Assembly: GCA_030428695.1 (NCBI GenBank)
Contig: JAUIEM010000453.1
Span: 1-7,127 of the forward strand
Direction of reading: 5' to 3'
DNA from: a bacterium
GTDB taxonomy: Bacteria; Planctomycetota; J058; JAJDCP01
DNA length: 7,127 nucleotides
Part shown: positions 1 through 6,972 of the stretch, piece after piece
Layout of the letters: every line of letters starts with the position of its first letter
Position numbering within the stretch: position 1 is the first letter of the stretch
The notes under the pieces: generated by a model
Database searches by the model: none
The model's input: only the letters and a program-made list of their open reading frames with translations
What the model was told of the DNA's origin: nothing
Translations under genes and position numbers: made by a program

Positions 1-198
1 CACGGCGAGGCCGCCTTCCACCACGAGTTCCTCTGCCGCTGCACGGCGCCGTCCTTCCTCGCGCAGCCAGAGGCCGAGCCCTATTACGAGAAGCGCGGCC
101 GGGAGCAGGTCGCGAGGGGCCGCTACTCCACGGTGATCACCTTCCGCCAGCACCTCGCGCCCGTCGCGCGGGCACTGGCGGACTGGGCCCGGGGATGA
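1..198 (+). CDS. 3' end of an unrecognised protein (last 65 codons)
   Basis: The frame is open from base 1 to the TGA at 196-198 and codes for 65 residues ending LADWARG. Third codon positions are almost all G or C, as in the next gene. The fragment is rich in aromatic, His and Arg residues (AAFHHEFLCRC near the start, RYSTVITFRQHLAPVARAL near the end), has no membrane segment and has no motif I can place. Its stop overlaps the start of the glycosyltransferase by ATGA, so the two are probably co-transcribed and translationally coupled. That makes a role in glycan or polysaccharide assembly likely by association only. The family cannot be named from this fragment. Confidence 0.8.
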   Translation, partial: HGEAAFHHEFLCRCTAPSFLAQPEAEPYYEKRGREQVARGRYSTVITFRQHLAPVARALADWARG

Positions 199-1340
199 CC
201 GACCGCCCGCTCCGCGTGCTGCTGACCAACAACCGGCTGACCGCCCGCGGCGGCACCGAGACCTTCCTGTACGGCCTCGCGACGGGCCTGCTGCGGGACG
301 GGCACGCGCCGGTCGTCTACTCCACCGAGCTCGGCGAGGCGGCCGAGGCCCTGCGCCGGGCGACCGTGCCGGTGGTCGACGAGCTGTCGCAGGTCGGGGC
401 GCCGCCCGACGTGATCCACGGCCAGCACCACCTCGAGACGACGGCGGCGCTGCTCTCCTTCCCCGGGGTGCCGGCGCTGTTCATGTGCCACGGCTGGCTG
501 CCCTGGCAGGAGCATCCGCCCCGCTTCCGCCGCATCCGCCGCTACGTCGCCGTCGACACGGTGTGCCGCGACCGGCTCGTGCTCGAGAACGGCGTCGATC
601 CCGCCCGGGTGACGGTCGTGCCCAACCGCATCGACCCGCTGATCTTCCGGCCGCGCGATCCGCTCCCCGCGCGGCCGCGGCGGGCGCTGCTGCTGTGCAA
701 CTACACCCGCCCCGGAGACGCGCCGCTGCGGATCGTCGAGGCCGCCTGCGCGCGGGCCGGGCTCGCCCTCGACTGCGTCGGTCAGCACTTCGGCAACGCG
801 ACCCCGAGCCCCGAGCGCCTGCTCGTCAGCTACGACCTCGTGTTCGCCAAGGCGCGGACCGCGATGGAGGCGCTGACCGTCGGCTGCGCGGTGATCGTCT
901 ACGCGCCGAGCGGCTTCGCGGGCCTGGTGGACAGCGCGCGCTTCGGGCGCTGGCGCCGCCAGAACTTCGGCATCCGCACGCTGACCGAGCCGCTGACGGC
1001 CGGCGCCCTGTACGCGGAGATCGCGCGCTACGACGCCGCCGACGCGACCCGGGTCGCGGCGCGTCTCCGGGCCGACGGCGACCCGCGCCGCACCCTCGAG
1101 AGCCTGCTGGCGCTATACCGCGAGGTGGTCGCCGAGGGCGCGGCGGACGATCCCGAGGAGGAGCGGCGCGAGACCGTCCGCTACCTGACCTGGCTGCGCC
1201 GCCACCCCCACGGGGCCCACGTGCTCGGCCGCACCCAGGCGCCCCCGCTCGCGCAGCCGGCGCCCGCGCCGGACCTGCAGCAGCGCCTGCGCTCCTGGGC
1301 CGGCCAGTCCCTGCGCGAGCTCGGGCGGCTGTTCGACTGA
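195..1340 (+). CDS. GT4-like (GT-B fold) glycosyltransferase
   Basis: This is a complete cytoplasmic protein of 381 residues, a normal length for GT-B retaining glycosyltransferases. The N-terminal half opens with a beta strand (LRVLLTNNR, residues 6-14) and the Gly-rich acceptor-side motif GGTETFLYGLATGLL (19-33), followed by a CHGW segment (98-101). The linker VTVVPNRIDPLIFRP (139-153) matches the usual V-x-PN-G/R-ID signature between the two Rossmann lobes. In the C-terminal lobe AMEALTVGCAVIV (223-235) corresponds to the donor-binding EA-x-A-x-G-x-PVI motif. The first Glu of the family's E-x7-E motif is absent: residue 217 is Phe, while Glu225 is kept. The last 80 residues are helical, charged and Ala/Pro-rich. 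The ATG at 195 overlaps the upstream stop, which supports this start despite a weak ribosome binding site. It probably transfers a sugar from a nucleotide donor during surface glycan synthesis; donor and acceptor are unknown. Confidence 0.88.
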   Translation: MTDRPLRVLLTNNRLTARGGTETFLYGLATGLLRDGHAPVVYSTELGEAAEALRRATVPVVDELSQVGAPPDVIHGQHHLETTAALLSFPGVPALFMCHGWLPWQEHPPRFRRIRRYVAVDTVCRDRLVLENGVDPARVTVVPNRIDPLIFRPRDPLPARPRRALLLCNYTRPGDAPLRIVEAACARAGLALDCVGQHFGNATPSPERLLVSYDLVFAKARTAMEALTVGCAVIVYAPSGFAGLVDSARFGRWRRQNFGIRTLTEPLTAGALYAEIARYDAADATRVAARLRADGDPRRTLESLLALYREVVAEGAADDPEEERRETVRYLTWLRRHPHGAHVLGRTQAPPLAQPAPAPDLQQRLRSWAGQSLRELGRLFD

Positions 1341-1457
1341 TCAGTCGACGGGGCGCCACCCCTCGGCCGGGTCGAAGGCGAAGCGCGCCTCGGTCGCGTA
1401 GGCCGCGCTCTGCTCGGGCACGTGGCGCAGGGGCAGGCAGGTGATGCACAGGGACAT
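1341..1457 (-). CDS. Short C-terminal coding segment, possible gene remnant, CxxC-containing
   Basis: Read from the ATG at 1457 this gives 38 residues, [16 protein letters not shown] onward, ending WRPVD. The stop lies directly against the stop of the convergent glycosyltransferase. Every codon from about 1490 down to the stop (49 in a row) ends in G or C, while second positions are mixed, which is a strong protein-coding signature for this genome. The same signature continues about 11 codons upstream of the ATG ([11 protein letters not shown]) and then fades, and no ATG, GTG or TTG codon lies in that extension. A GGGGAGG at 1478-1484 is about 20 bases from the ATG, too far for a normal ribosome binding site. 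The product has one CxxC pair but no recognisable domain. It may be a small protein, or the 3' tail of a gene whose 5' part was lost. I favour a remnant. Confidence 0.4.
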   Translation of the reverse strand: MSLCITCLPLRHVPEQSAAYATEARFAFDPAEGWRPVD

Positions 1458-1490
1458 CTCGCGGCGCTCGGCGTCGACCTCCCCGTCGAC

Positions 1491-1745
1491 AGTCTCACGG
1501 TGGACTGCGGCCCTGAGGAGCGTTGTCGTCGTTGCTGGTGTCGCAGGCCTTGTCCAGAACGACTCGCACGAACACCGCTGTTCTTCTGCGCCTGCTCTGA
1601 GACATCGTGTTTCCACAAGCAGGCGGGCGGGGGTAAACCCCGCCCCTACCATTGTCTGCAATGTGGTGGCGGGGGGTCTACCCCCGCCGTCGTCCTGCAT
1701 CTGCAGGCATCGATTCGTTCGCGTGGGCCTGCTGAGGCGACGCGC
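1491..1745. other. Non-coding interval with structured repeat
   Basis: No convincing gene was found here. Third-position bias disappears upstream of about 1490 on the minus strand, and frames that stay open are low-complexity. The right half contains the stem-loop cluster described separately. The interval separates the convergent remnant from the 3' end of the large di-heme gene, so any transcript of that gene would run into the hairpins. Confidence 0.6.
1590..1707. repeat. Cluster of five stem-loops, dispersed-repeat-like
   Basis: Five inverted repeats follow one another: GCCTGCT/AGCAGGC (1590-1596 with 1618-1624, 21-base loop); GGGCGGGG/CCCCGCCC (1625-1632 with 1638-1645, loop GTAAA); ATTG/CAAT (1651-1654 with 1659-1662); GGCGGGGG/CCCCCGCC (1668-1675 with 1681-1688, loop GTCTA); and CCTGCA/TGCAGG (1694-1699 with 1702-1707, loop too tight to form fully). 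The second and fourth are near copies of each other (G-rich arm, five-base loop, C-rich arm). The block lies just downstream of the large minus-strand gene's stop. No U-tract follows any hairpin, so ordinary intrinsic termination is not well supported. A dispersed REP-like or MITE-like element, or a 3' mRNA-stabilising structure, is more likely. The inverted repeats are seen directly; the class is inferred. Confidence 0.6.
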
Positions 1746-4700
1746 TCACGCACGCACACCCCGCCGCCGGAACAGCACGAGCCCCACGAGCAGCAACAGC
1801 CCGCAACCGACGCCGTCCGCCCGCGGCTCGCCCACGCTGCAGCCACCGCCTCCCCCGCCGCCTCCGCCGGAGCCGTTGCCGGTCCCGCCCGAGCCGCCGC
1901 CGGAGCCGGAGTTGCCCGCGTTCCCCGTGTTCCCCGTGTTCCCCGTGTTCCCCGTGTTCCCCGTGTTCCCCGTGTTCCCCGTGTTCCCCGTGTTCCCCGT
2001 GTTCCCCGAGTTCCCCGTGTTCCCCGTGTTCCCGGTGTTCCCGGTGTTCCCCGTGTTCCCCGTGTTCCCGCCGCCGGTGTTTCCCCCGCCGCCCGTGCTC
2101 GGCAGGTCCCCCTGGTCGTCGCGGCCGTCGAGCTCCCGCAGGTAGGCGAGCAGCTGGGCCTGCTCGCTCGCGCTGAGGCCGAGCACCAGGCGGTGCGGGG
2201 CCGCGGCGTTGAGGTTGTCGGAGGTCGAGACCAGCAGGTCATCGATCACCACCGAGCCGCTGAGGAGCCGGACGGTCACGGTGTTGTTCGGGCCCGGCTG
2301 CAGACTGGTGTCCAGGCGCTCGAGCTCGAAGCGGTCGAGGTCCCAGCTCGGCACGTTCTGCGAGGTGCTGACCGTGATCGCGGTCACCGTCCCGTTGACA
2401 TCGACCTCGAGGTTGCTGGTCGTGCCCGCGGAGTAGCGCAGCTCGAGGGCGGCCGCTCCACCGCTTCCGCCGTCGACGCCGGTGAAGCTGACCGCCCCGT
2501 TCGGGTTGGCGAGCTCGACGTGGGAGCCGAGGTGGGAGAACATCTCGCGGACCTGCGGATACTGGTCCCAGTGGATCCAGGCGTTGCCGGACAGGTTCGC
2601 GTTCTCCGCCTGCAGCTGGACGCCGCCGGCGACGACGAACACGTCCTCGAGGGTCGGGGCCGAGCCGTCGTGGAAGTAGGGCGCCGTCGCGTGGATCCCG
2701 AGCAACGTCGGGGTGTCGATGCCGGTGAGCGTGCCGTTGCGCCGCTGGCCGGAGCTGGTGCGCAGGGTGCCGACGTCGTGCATCTGGCCGTCCTGGAAGC
2801 TGTCGCCGGCGTGGCAGCTCGCGCAGCCCTGGGCGAGGAACAGCGTCCGGCCCGCCAGGCCGTCGGCGCTCAGGGCCCCGTCCGGCTCGCGGTGCGGGCT
2901 CCGCGGCAGGCTGGCGGCGCCGAGCGAGGTCACGTAGGCGGCGAGGGCATCGAGCTCGGGGCTCAGGCCCGCCTTCGGGGCGCCGAGGGGATCGGCGGTC
3001 GCGTTGAAGTCGGCGTCGCTGAGGAAGCCGGTTCCGCCGAAGGCGTTGCGCATGTCGTTCTCGAAGTCCTGCAGCTCGTCGAAGTTCGCCGTCCAGTGCA
3101 CGTTGCCGTGGCCCAGGCCCGCCCGGCCGCGCAGGTCGGTGGTGTTGCGGAAGCCCTCGCCCCGGCCGGCGAAGTCGTAGGTGCGGCCGTCGTGGCCGCC
3201 GTCGAGGTGGCAGCTCGCGCAGGAGATGTAGCTCTCCTCACTCATCCGCGGGTCGGCGGCGTGGTAGAAGATCTGCTTGCCGAGCAGCACGTCCGCGGCG
3301 AGCTGCTCGCTGCCGACCGTGCCGATGCTCGCGCTCGGGGCGACGGCGAGGGAGCCGCTGGCGAAGAAGTCGCCGAGCTCGAAGACCCGCAGCTCGCGGT
3401 CGAGGAAGGCCTTGACGAACAGCCGCCCGGTCGCGGCGTCGACCGCCAGACCCTGCGGGGCGAGGCCGGTCTCGAGCCGGCTGACCAGCGCTCCCAGACC
3501 CTGGCTGCTCGCGACCCGCAGGCGGTCGAGCAGCATCACCTGGGCGTTGCCCTGCAGGGCGACGAAGGCGTAGTCGCCGAGGGGCGAGAAGCCGAGCGCG
3601 CTCGGGGAGTCGCTGTTGTCGAGGTCGATGCGGTCGTCGCGGGACTCGCTGTTCTGGACCAGGTCGATGCGGGCGAGCATCGCGCGCACCGTGTTGTCCG
3701 GGTCGAGGTCGTCGCCGCCGTCGGCAAAGAGTCCGCGGTCGACGTTGTCCTTCTTGGCGAGCACCCAGGCCTCCTGCCCCGTCGGGTCGATCACGACCGC
3801 GGTCAGGTAGTTCGGCACGCCGCGCCCACCGAAGGCCGAGTCGACCTCGCCGTCGGCGGTCGTGTCCTTCTCGAGGCGGAAGGTCCGCGTCAGGCTGAAG
3901 CTGCCCGCGTCGACTTCCCACACCTCGCCCTGCAACAGCGGCGACAGGAAGCGCGTGACCAGGATGCGCTGGCCGTCCCCGCTGACCGCGATCGCCCGCG
4001 GCGTCGGGCCGATGTCCAGGCTGCCCGTCTGCGTCCGGCTGCCCGCGTCGAAGCGCAGCAGCGTCCCGGCGCCGAGCAGGCTGACGTAGACGGTCTGCCC
4101 GTCCGGGCTCGGACACACGCCGAAGGGCCGGCTGCCGTAGGGCAGATCGAGGCTCGTCAATGGAGCCCCCGTCGCGCTGAGCACGTCGATGCGGTCGGCG
4201 TCCGCGCAGGCCACCCAGAGCTCGCTTCCGACCCGGGCGATGCTCCGCGGATCCTCCCCGACCGGCACCTCCGCGAGCAGCTGGAGGTTGTCCGCGTCGA
4301 CCGCGCTGACGCTGGCGTTGTCGGGGTTGACCGCCCACACCCGGCGCGTCGCCGGGTCGACCAGGCTCTGGCCGGAAGCCGTCGGCCGTGGGCCGACCAG
4401 GGGCGCGACCACCGTCACCGTATGGCTGGCCGTCGCCACCGCGCCGGCCGCGTCGCGGGCCTGCACCGTCGCCTGGAAGTGGCCCTCACCCGCGTAGCTG
4501 TGGCTGACGCTGGTCGCGCTGCCCCAGGCCGTCTGCGGGCTGCCGTCCCCGAAGTCGAAGCGCAGCTCGGGGCTGCCACCGTCCGGATCGCTCGCGCTCG
4601 CCGTGAAGCTGACCGACGCGCCGGGCGCCGCCGGGTGCGGGGCCGAGAAGCTGCCGATCACCGGCGGGGCGTTGCCGCCGCTCAGGGCGCTTCCCGTCGA

Positions 4701-6101
4701 GAAACGGAAAGTGTAGGCCTCCATGCCGTTGCCGACCGCGTCGAGGATGCCGCCCTGGGGGAAGACGACCTCGTAGGTGGTGTTCGGCTGCAGCGGGGCG
4801 TCCGGCTGGAAGGTCAGCACGTCGTTGAAGGAGAAGAACAGGCTGCCGGCGAGCGGCGTGCCGTTCAGGGGCCGGCAGATGAAGCTGCTGCCGTTGACGA
4901 TGCTGCTCGTCTCCAGGGTCTCGTGGATCAGCACGCTGATCGGCGCCCCGACCGGGTAGTCGACCGCGTCCGTCCGCGGGATGTGGTAGCCGACGAAGGG
5001 CCCGCGGGTGTCCGGGGCCGCCTGGTGGGCCCAGATCGCCATCCCCTGGTGGGGCTGGATGCCGCCGCTGACCAGCAGGTTCCCGACCGGCAGGGTAAAC
5101 TGGCTGGTGTCGACGCCGTGGGCCTCCTCGTCGAGCTCCAGCACGACCTGGAAGGTGCGCATGTCGATCTTGAAGCGCTCGGTGAAGGCGTACTCGTCCT
5201 GGAACTGCATGTACATCGGGTCGGGGTCGGTGCCCGGGACGGTCACATCGATGTCCGCGACCAGGCTCAGGTCGCTCGGGTCGCTCGCGTCGACGACGAC
5301 GACGTGGTCCCGCTGGCGGTCCGGCCATACGACGTAGAGCAGGTCGCCCTTCCCCCAGATCTCCGGCCAGTAGCCCCCGATGCTGCCGGCGTTGTTCAGC
5401 ACGTCGAGCAGCGGCGGCGCGGCCGGGTCGTTGTTCGGGTCGTCGTCCATGTACAGGCTGAGGTCGTAGGTCGCGACGCCGGAGGCGCTCTGGTCCGACG
5501 CCATGATCAGCAGGTTGCCGATGATGAACGGGTGGCCGATCACCCCGGTCTGCGCGAGGTGGCCCCAGGAGGCGAGGCTGGTGAAGCCGCGCCGGAATTC
5601 GACCGGATCCTGCGGCGCGTCGTAGCTCCAAAGCGCGTCCATGCCCCAGGGCTTGAACATGTCGCCGCGCCCGCCGTGCCAGCTCTGGCCGGGGAACTCG
5701 CTCGAGAAGGCGGTCTGGCTGAAGCTGCTCGGGCCCGTCGGCGTAAACACGCCGTCGCCCCAGGTCGCGACGATCAGCTGGTCGCCGCTCTTCATGTAGC
5801 CGTGGGCGTGGAAGCCGTGCAGGGTCTGGCCCCAGGTCGCCAGCTCGATCGGGTTGGTCGGGTCGGCGATGTTCCAGGTGCGGATCAGGAAGTCGGAATT
5901 CGGGCCGCTCGACGGGATCTCCGGGATCGTGAACAGGATCCCGTTGTGATAGGCGATCACCGCCGTGCGCCCCTGCTGCGGGGCGTTGAGCCCGCTGAGC
6001 AGGGTGCCCGGGGTCTGTTGGGTATTCGGGATGCCCTGGGCCAGGAGCCCGCTGGCCAGCAGCAGGCTGATGAAGATGCTTCGCCTCTCGAGCGCAGTCA
6101 T
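1746..6101 (-). CDS. Exported mosaic di-heme cytochrome c peroxidase/MauG-like protein with propeller, Ig-like, PKD and C-terminal sorting domains
   Basis: The protein has 1451 residues. The ATG at 6101 is preferred because GGAGG lies five bases upstream and a signal peptide begins there (MTALERR, hydrophobic to about A21, likely cut at LLA/QG). Domains in order: propeller-like region with LVIVD-style strands (about 30-370); SbsA/Big_5-type Ig-like domain (about 375-470, [18 protein letters not shown]); PKD domain (about 477-566, RFDFGDGS); YVTN-type beta-propeller (about 570-915); di-heme peroxidase module with CASCH at 961-965 and again at 1093-1097, plus the family hallmark [16 protein letters not shown] (1140-1155). 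A CBM6/35-like beta domain (about 1203-1293) precedes the closing helix [16 protein letters not shown]. Then come a Gly-Asn-Thr linker (about 1337-1399), poly-Gly, Cys1421, a short membrane helix (about 1430-1444) and RRR. CCP/MauG proteins act in the periplasm or at the surface, reducing peroxide or oxidising a substrate. The substrate here is unknown. The C-terminal tail resembles the MYXO-, JDVT- or Synergist-CTERM signals, so surface anchoring is inferred. Confidence 0.9.
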   Translation of the reverse strand: MTALERRSIFISLLLASGLLAQGIPNTQQTPGTLLSGLNAPQQGRTAVIAYHNGILFTIPEIPSSGPNSDFLIRTWNIADPTNPIELATWGQTLHGFHAHGYMKSGDQLIVATWGDGVFTPTGPSSFSQTAFSSEFPGQSWHGGRGDMFKPWGMDALWSYDAPQDPVEFRRGFTSLASWGHLAQTGVIGHPFIIGNLLIMASDQSASGVATYDLSLYMDDDPNNDPAAPPLLDVLNNAGSIGGYWPEIWGKGDLLYVVWPDRQRDHVVVVDASDPSDLSLVADIDVTVPGTDPDPMYMQFQDEYAFTERFKIDMRTFQVVLELDEEAHGVDTSQFTLPVGNLLVSGGIQPHQGMAIWAHQAAPDTRGPFVGYHIPRTDAVDYPVGAPISVLIHETLETSSIVNGSSFICRPLNGTPLAGSLFFSFNDVLTFQPDAPLQPNTTYEVVFPQGGILDAVGNGMEAYTFRFSTGSALSGGNAPPVIGSFSAPHPAAPGASVSFTASASDPDGGSPELRFDFGDGSPQTAWGSATSVSHSYAGEGHFQATVQARDAAGAVATASHTVTVVAPLVGPRPTASGQSLVDPATRRVWAVNPDNASVSAVDADNLQLLAEVPVGEDPRSIARVGSELWVACADADRIDVLSATGAPLTSLDLPYGSRPFGVCPSPDGQTVYVSLLGAGTLLRFDAGSRTQTGSLDIGPTPRAIAVSGDGQRILVTRFLSPLLQGEVWEVDAGSFSLTRTFRLEKDTTADGEVDSAFGGRGVPNYLTAVVIDPTGQEAWVLAKKDNVDRGLFADGGDDLDPDNTVRAMLARIDLVQNSESRDDRIDLDNSDSPSALGFSPLGDYAFVALQGNAQVMLLDRLRVASSQGLGALVSRLETGLAPQGLAVDAATGRLFVKAFLDRELRVFELGDFFASGSLAVAPSASIGTVGSEQLAADVLLGKQIFYHAADPRMSEESYISCASCHLDGGHDGRTYDFAGRGEGFRNTTDLRGRAGLGHGNVHWTANFDELQDFENDMRNAFGGTGFLSDADFNATADPLGAPKAGLSPELDALAAYVTSLGAASLPRSPHREPDGALSADGLAGRTLFLAQGCASCHAGDSFQDGQMHDVGTLRTSSGQRRNGTLTGIDTPTLLGIHATAPYFHDGSAPTLEDVFVVAGGVQLQAENANLSGNAWIHWDQYPQVREMFSHLGSHVELANPNGAVSFTGVDGGSGGAAALELRYSAGTTSNLEVDVNGTVTAITVSTSQNVPSWDLDRFELERLDTSLQPGPNNTVTVRLLSGSVVIDDLLVSTSDNLNAAAPHRLVLGLSASEQAQLLAYLRELDGRDDQGDLPSTGGGGNTGGGNTGNTGNTGNTGNTGNTGNSGNTGNTGNTGNTGNTGNTGNTGNTGNTGNAGNSGSGGGSGGTGNGSGGGGGGGGGCSVGEPRADGVGCGLLLLVGLVLFRRRGVRA
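1921..2064 (-). repeat. Sixteen-unit 9-bp tandem repeat encoding a (Gly-Asn-Thr)n linker
   Basis: Sixteen contiguous 9-bp units, plus-strand consensus TTCCCCGTG, lie inside the large minus-strand gene. They encode Asn-Thr-Gly repeats between the di-heme module and the poly-Gly/Cys anchor. Thirteen units are identical. The unit at 2002-2010 ends GAG and changes Thr to Ser; the adjacent units at 2029-2037 and 2038-2046 share a silent C-to-G change. Degenerate units flank both sides. The array is in frame and a multiple of three, so changes in copy number would alter linker length without breaking the protein. A low-complexity spacer holding the catalytic part away from the membrane anchor is the likely role. 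Confidence 0.95.
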
Positions 6102-6106
6102 GCCTT

Positions 6107-6111
6107 CCTCC
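6107..6111 (-). promoter_or_regulatory. Ribosome binding site deciding the start of the large gene
   Basis: The minus strand reads GGAGGAAGGC directly before the ATG at 6101, putting GGAGG at the ideal five-base spacing. The frame stays open upstream to 6305, but that extension has no comparable site, would bury the signal peptide 68 residues inside, and crosses the AT-rich island. This site fixes the start. Confidence 0.85.
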
Positions 6112-6308
6112 ACAGATGGACCTTTCGCTTTCCTGTCGTCGCGGTCGGGGGTTCTTACATGAAAAAAAATTTCCACTTCGCGTCGAGGGTCCTGAGCGGC
6201 GGTTATCCAAGGGCGGGGACAGGTTTTTTGGGAAGAGGAATCGCGACGCGCCAGGGCGGGTCCGCTTTTGGGCTGGGCCTGCGTAGGGGGGAATGTCGTC
6301 CCCACCTC

Positions 6309-6314
6309 AGGAGG
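6309..6314 (+). promoter_or_regulatory. Ribosome binding site for the PH-domain membrane protein
   Basis: A perfect AGGAGG sits five bases before the ATG at 6320. An in-frame ATG nine codons upstream at 6293 has no such site, and its codons overlap the AGGAGG itself, so 6320 is taken as the start. Confidence 0.88.
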
Positions 6315-6319
6315 TTGTC

Positions 6320-6883
6320 ATGCGAGCTGGTCCGACCCAGATCCCTCTGTACCGCGGCGTGCGCGTCTTCATCATCCTCAGCGCCGTCGGAACGATCGTC
6401 GCCGGTCTGACGGCGGGCGGCATGGCGCTGCCCTGGCTGATCGGTGCCGGGCTGCTGCTCGGGCTGACGCTGCTGTTCGTGCCGTTCCGGCTGCGCATCG
6501 ACGACCGCGGCCTCGAGATCATCCGCGTCCTCTGGAGCCGTCGCATCGCCCTGCGCCGGATCGCCCGCGTCGACATCCTGCGCAGCAGCGACGACGTCGG
6601 CCGCAGCGCCGCGTTCGCCGCCGGAGGGCTGCTCGGCGGCCTGCTCTATCACGCCCTGGGTGGCGGCGGGGGAGGCACGCGCTACGTCGAGCTGACCCTC
6701 CACGACGGCCCGCCGCGACGGCTGATGGGCGCCTCTCCCGACCGCTTGCGAGGCCTGCTGCAGGCGGCGCTGCGGCGCGTGGAGGAGGAGCGGGAGGCGC
6801 CCGCGCGACGGCACGCGAGCTCCTCCGGGCGTTCACCGCGCGGCCGTTCCGGGGGGAGCTACCGGCCGTTCGGGCGGGGGTGA
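6320..6883 (+). CDS. Small two-helix membrane protein with bacterial PH-like domain
   Basis: The protein has 187 residues from the ATG with a perfect ribosome binding site. Two hydrophobic helices (about 13-32 and 36-54) form a membrane hairpin. They are followed by a soluble domain opening [31 protein letters not shown] (about 56-86). That alternating strand pattern, with a D-x-x-GL turn and a Trp/Arg strand leading to an 'I-x-x-I-x-x-V' segment, is typical of bacterial PH domains found behind paired TM helices. A Gly-rich segment with some hydrophobic character (about 95-119) interrupts the domain, and a further strand ([10 protein letters not shown]) and a helix (about 139-158) close it. 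The last 29 residues are basic, Ser/Gly/Arg-rich and probably disordered. Function is unknown; such proteins are usually peripheral membrane-envelope proteins. It is a single gene, divergent from the large di-heme gene, and a shared function cannot be inferred. Confidence 0.8.
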   Translation: MRAGPTQIPLYRGVRVFIILSAVGTIVAGLTAGGMALPWLIGAGLLLGLTLLFVPFRLRIDDRGLEIIRVLWSRRIALRRIARVDILRSSDDVGRSAAFAAGGLLGGLLYHALGGGGGGTRYVELTLHDGPPRRLMGASPDRLRGLLQAALRRVEEEREAPARRHASSSGRSPRGRSGGSYRPFGRG

Positions 6884-6915
6884 GCGGGCGGGGGGGTTCG
6901 GTGGGTTTCCCGTCC

Positions 6916-6945
6916 GATCGGGATCGGGATCGGGAGCGGGAGCGA
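6916..6945. repeat. Five-unit 6-bp tandem repeat
   Basis: Three units of GATCGG are followed by GAGCGG and GAGCGA, directly downstream of the PH-domain gene. The array is intergenic, short and imperfect. It looks like simple-sequence slippage rather than a binding-site array. Confidence 0.75.
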
Positions 6946-6972
6946 CGTCGAGAACGCCGTAGGAGGACCGAA

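Larger units (their letters stand above)
6102..6319. promoter_or_regulatory. Divergent intergenic region with AT-rich island
   Basis: These 218 bases separate the two divergently transcribed genes and should carry both promoters. The only AT-rich patch in the neighbourhood is at about 6153-6176, including eight A residues in a row (6162-6169) followed by TTT. A second T-run is at about 6223-6228. No convincing -35/-10 pair, sigma-54 site or operator palindrome could be assigned on either strand. The A-tract may act as a bend or as an UP-like element for the minus-strand gene, which starts about 60 bases away. Confidence 0.45.

Noticed and set aside
123..788. A 221-codon minus-strand frame over the glycosyltransferase start
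   Set aside because: It is antisense to a well-supported gene and its upstream overlap partner, and the product is low-complexity.
485..1444. A plus-strand frame of 319 codons inside the glycosyltransferase
   Set aside because: The product is Arg/Ala/Pro-rich with no motif, in a different frame from a gene with clear GT-B signatures.
1625..1688. G/C hairpins as intrinsic terminators of the di-heme gene
   Set aside because: Neither hairpin is followed by a T-rich run on either strand, so termination cannot be claimed; they are listed as a structured repeat.
1921..2064. Possible CRISPR array or protein-binding iteron array
   Set aside because: Units are 9 bp with no spacers, lie inside a coding frame and translate to a regular Gly-Asn-Thr linker.
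4486..6210. A 574-codon minus-strand frame overlapping the 5' part of the di-heme gene
   Set aside because: It is an out-of-frame shadow giving an Arg/Pro/Gly-rich product; the overlapping frame carries the signal peptide and domains.
6102..6305. A 68-residue N-terminal extension of the di-heme protein from 6305
   Set aside because: It lacks a ribosome binding site, crosses the AT-rich intergenic island and would put the signal peptide internally; the ATG at 6101 has GGAGG at proper spacing.
6293..6319. Upstream in-frame ATG for the PH-domain protein
   Set aside because: The perfect AGGAGG lies between it and the ATG at 6320 and is spaced for the latter.
1422..6410. A 1662-codon open frame on the plus strand
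   Set aside because: It is in exact antisense codon register with the di-heme gene and is open only because that gene avoids TTA, CTA and TCA. Its product is a low-complexity Val/Ala/Arg/Glu mixture with no domain, whereas the minus strand has a signal peptide, heme motifs and recognisable domains.
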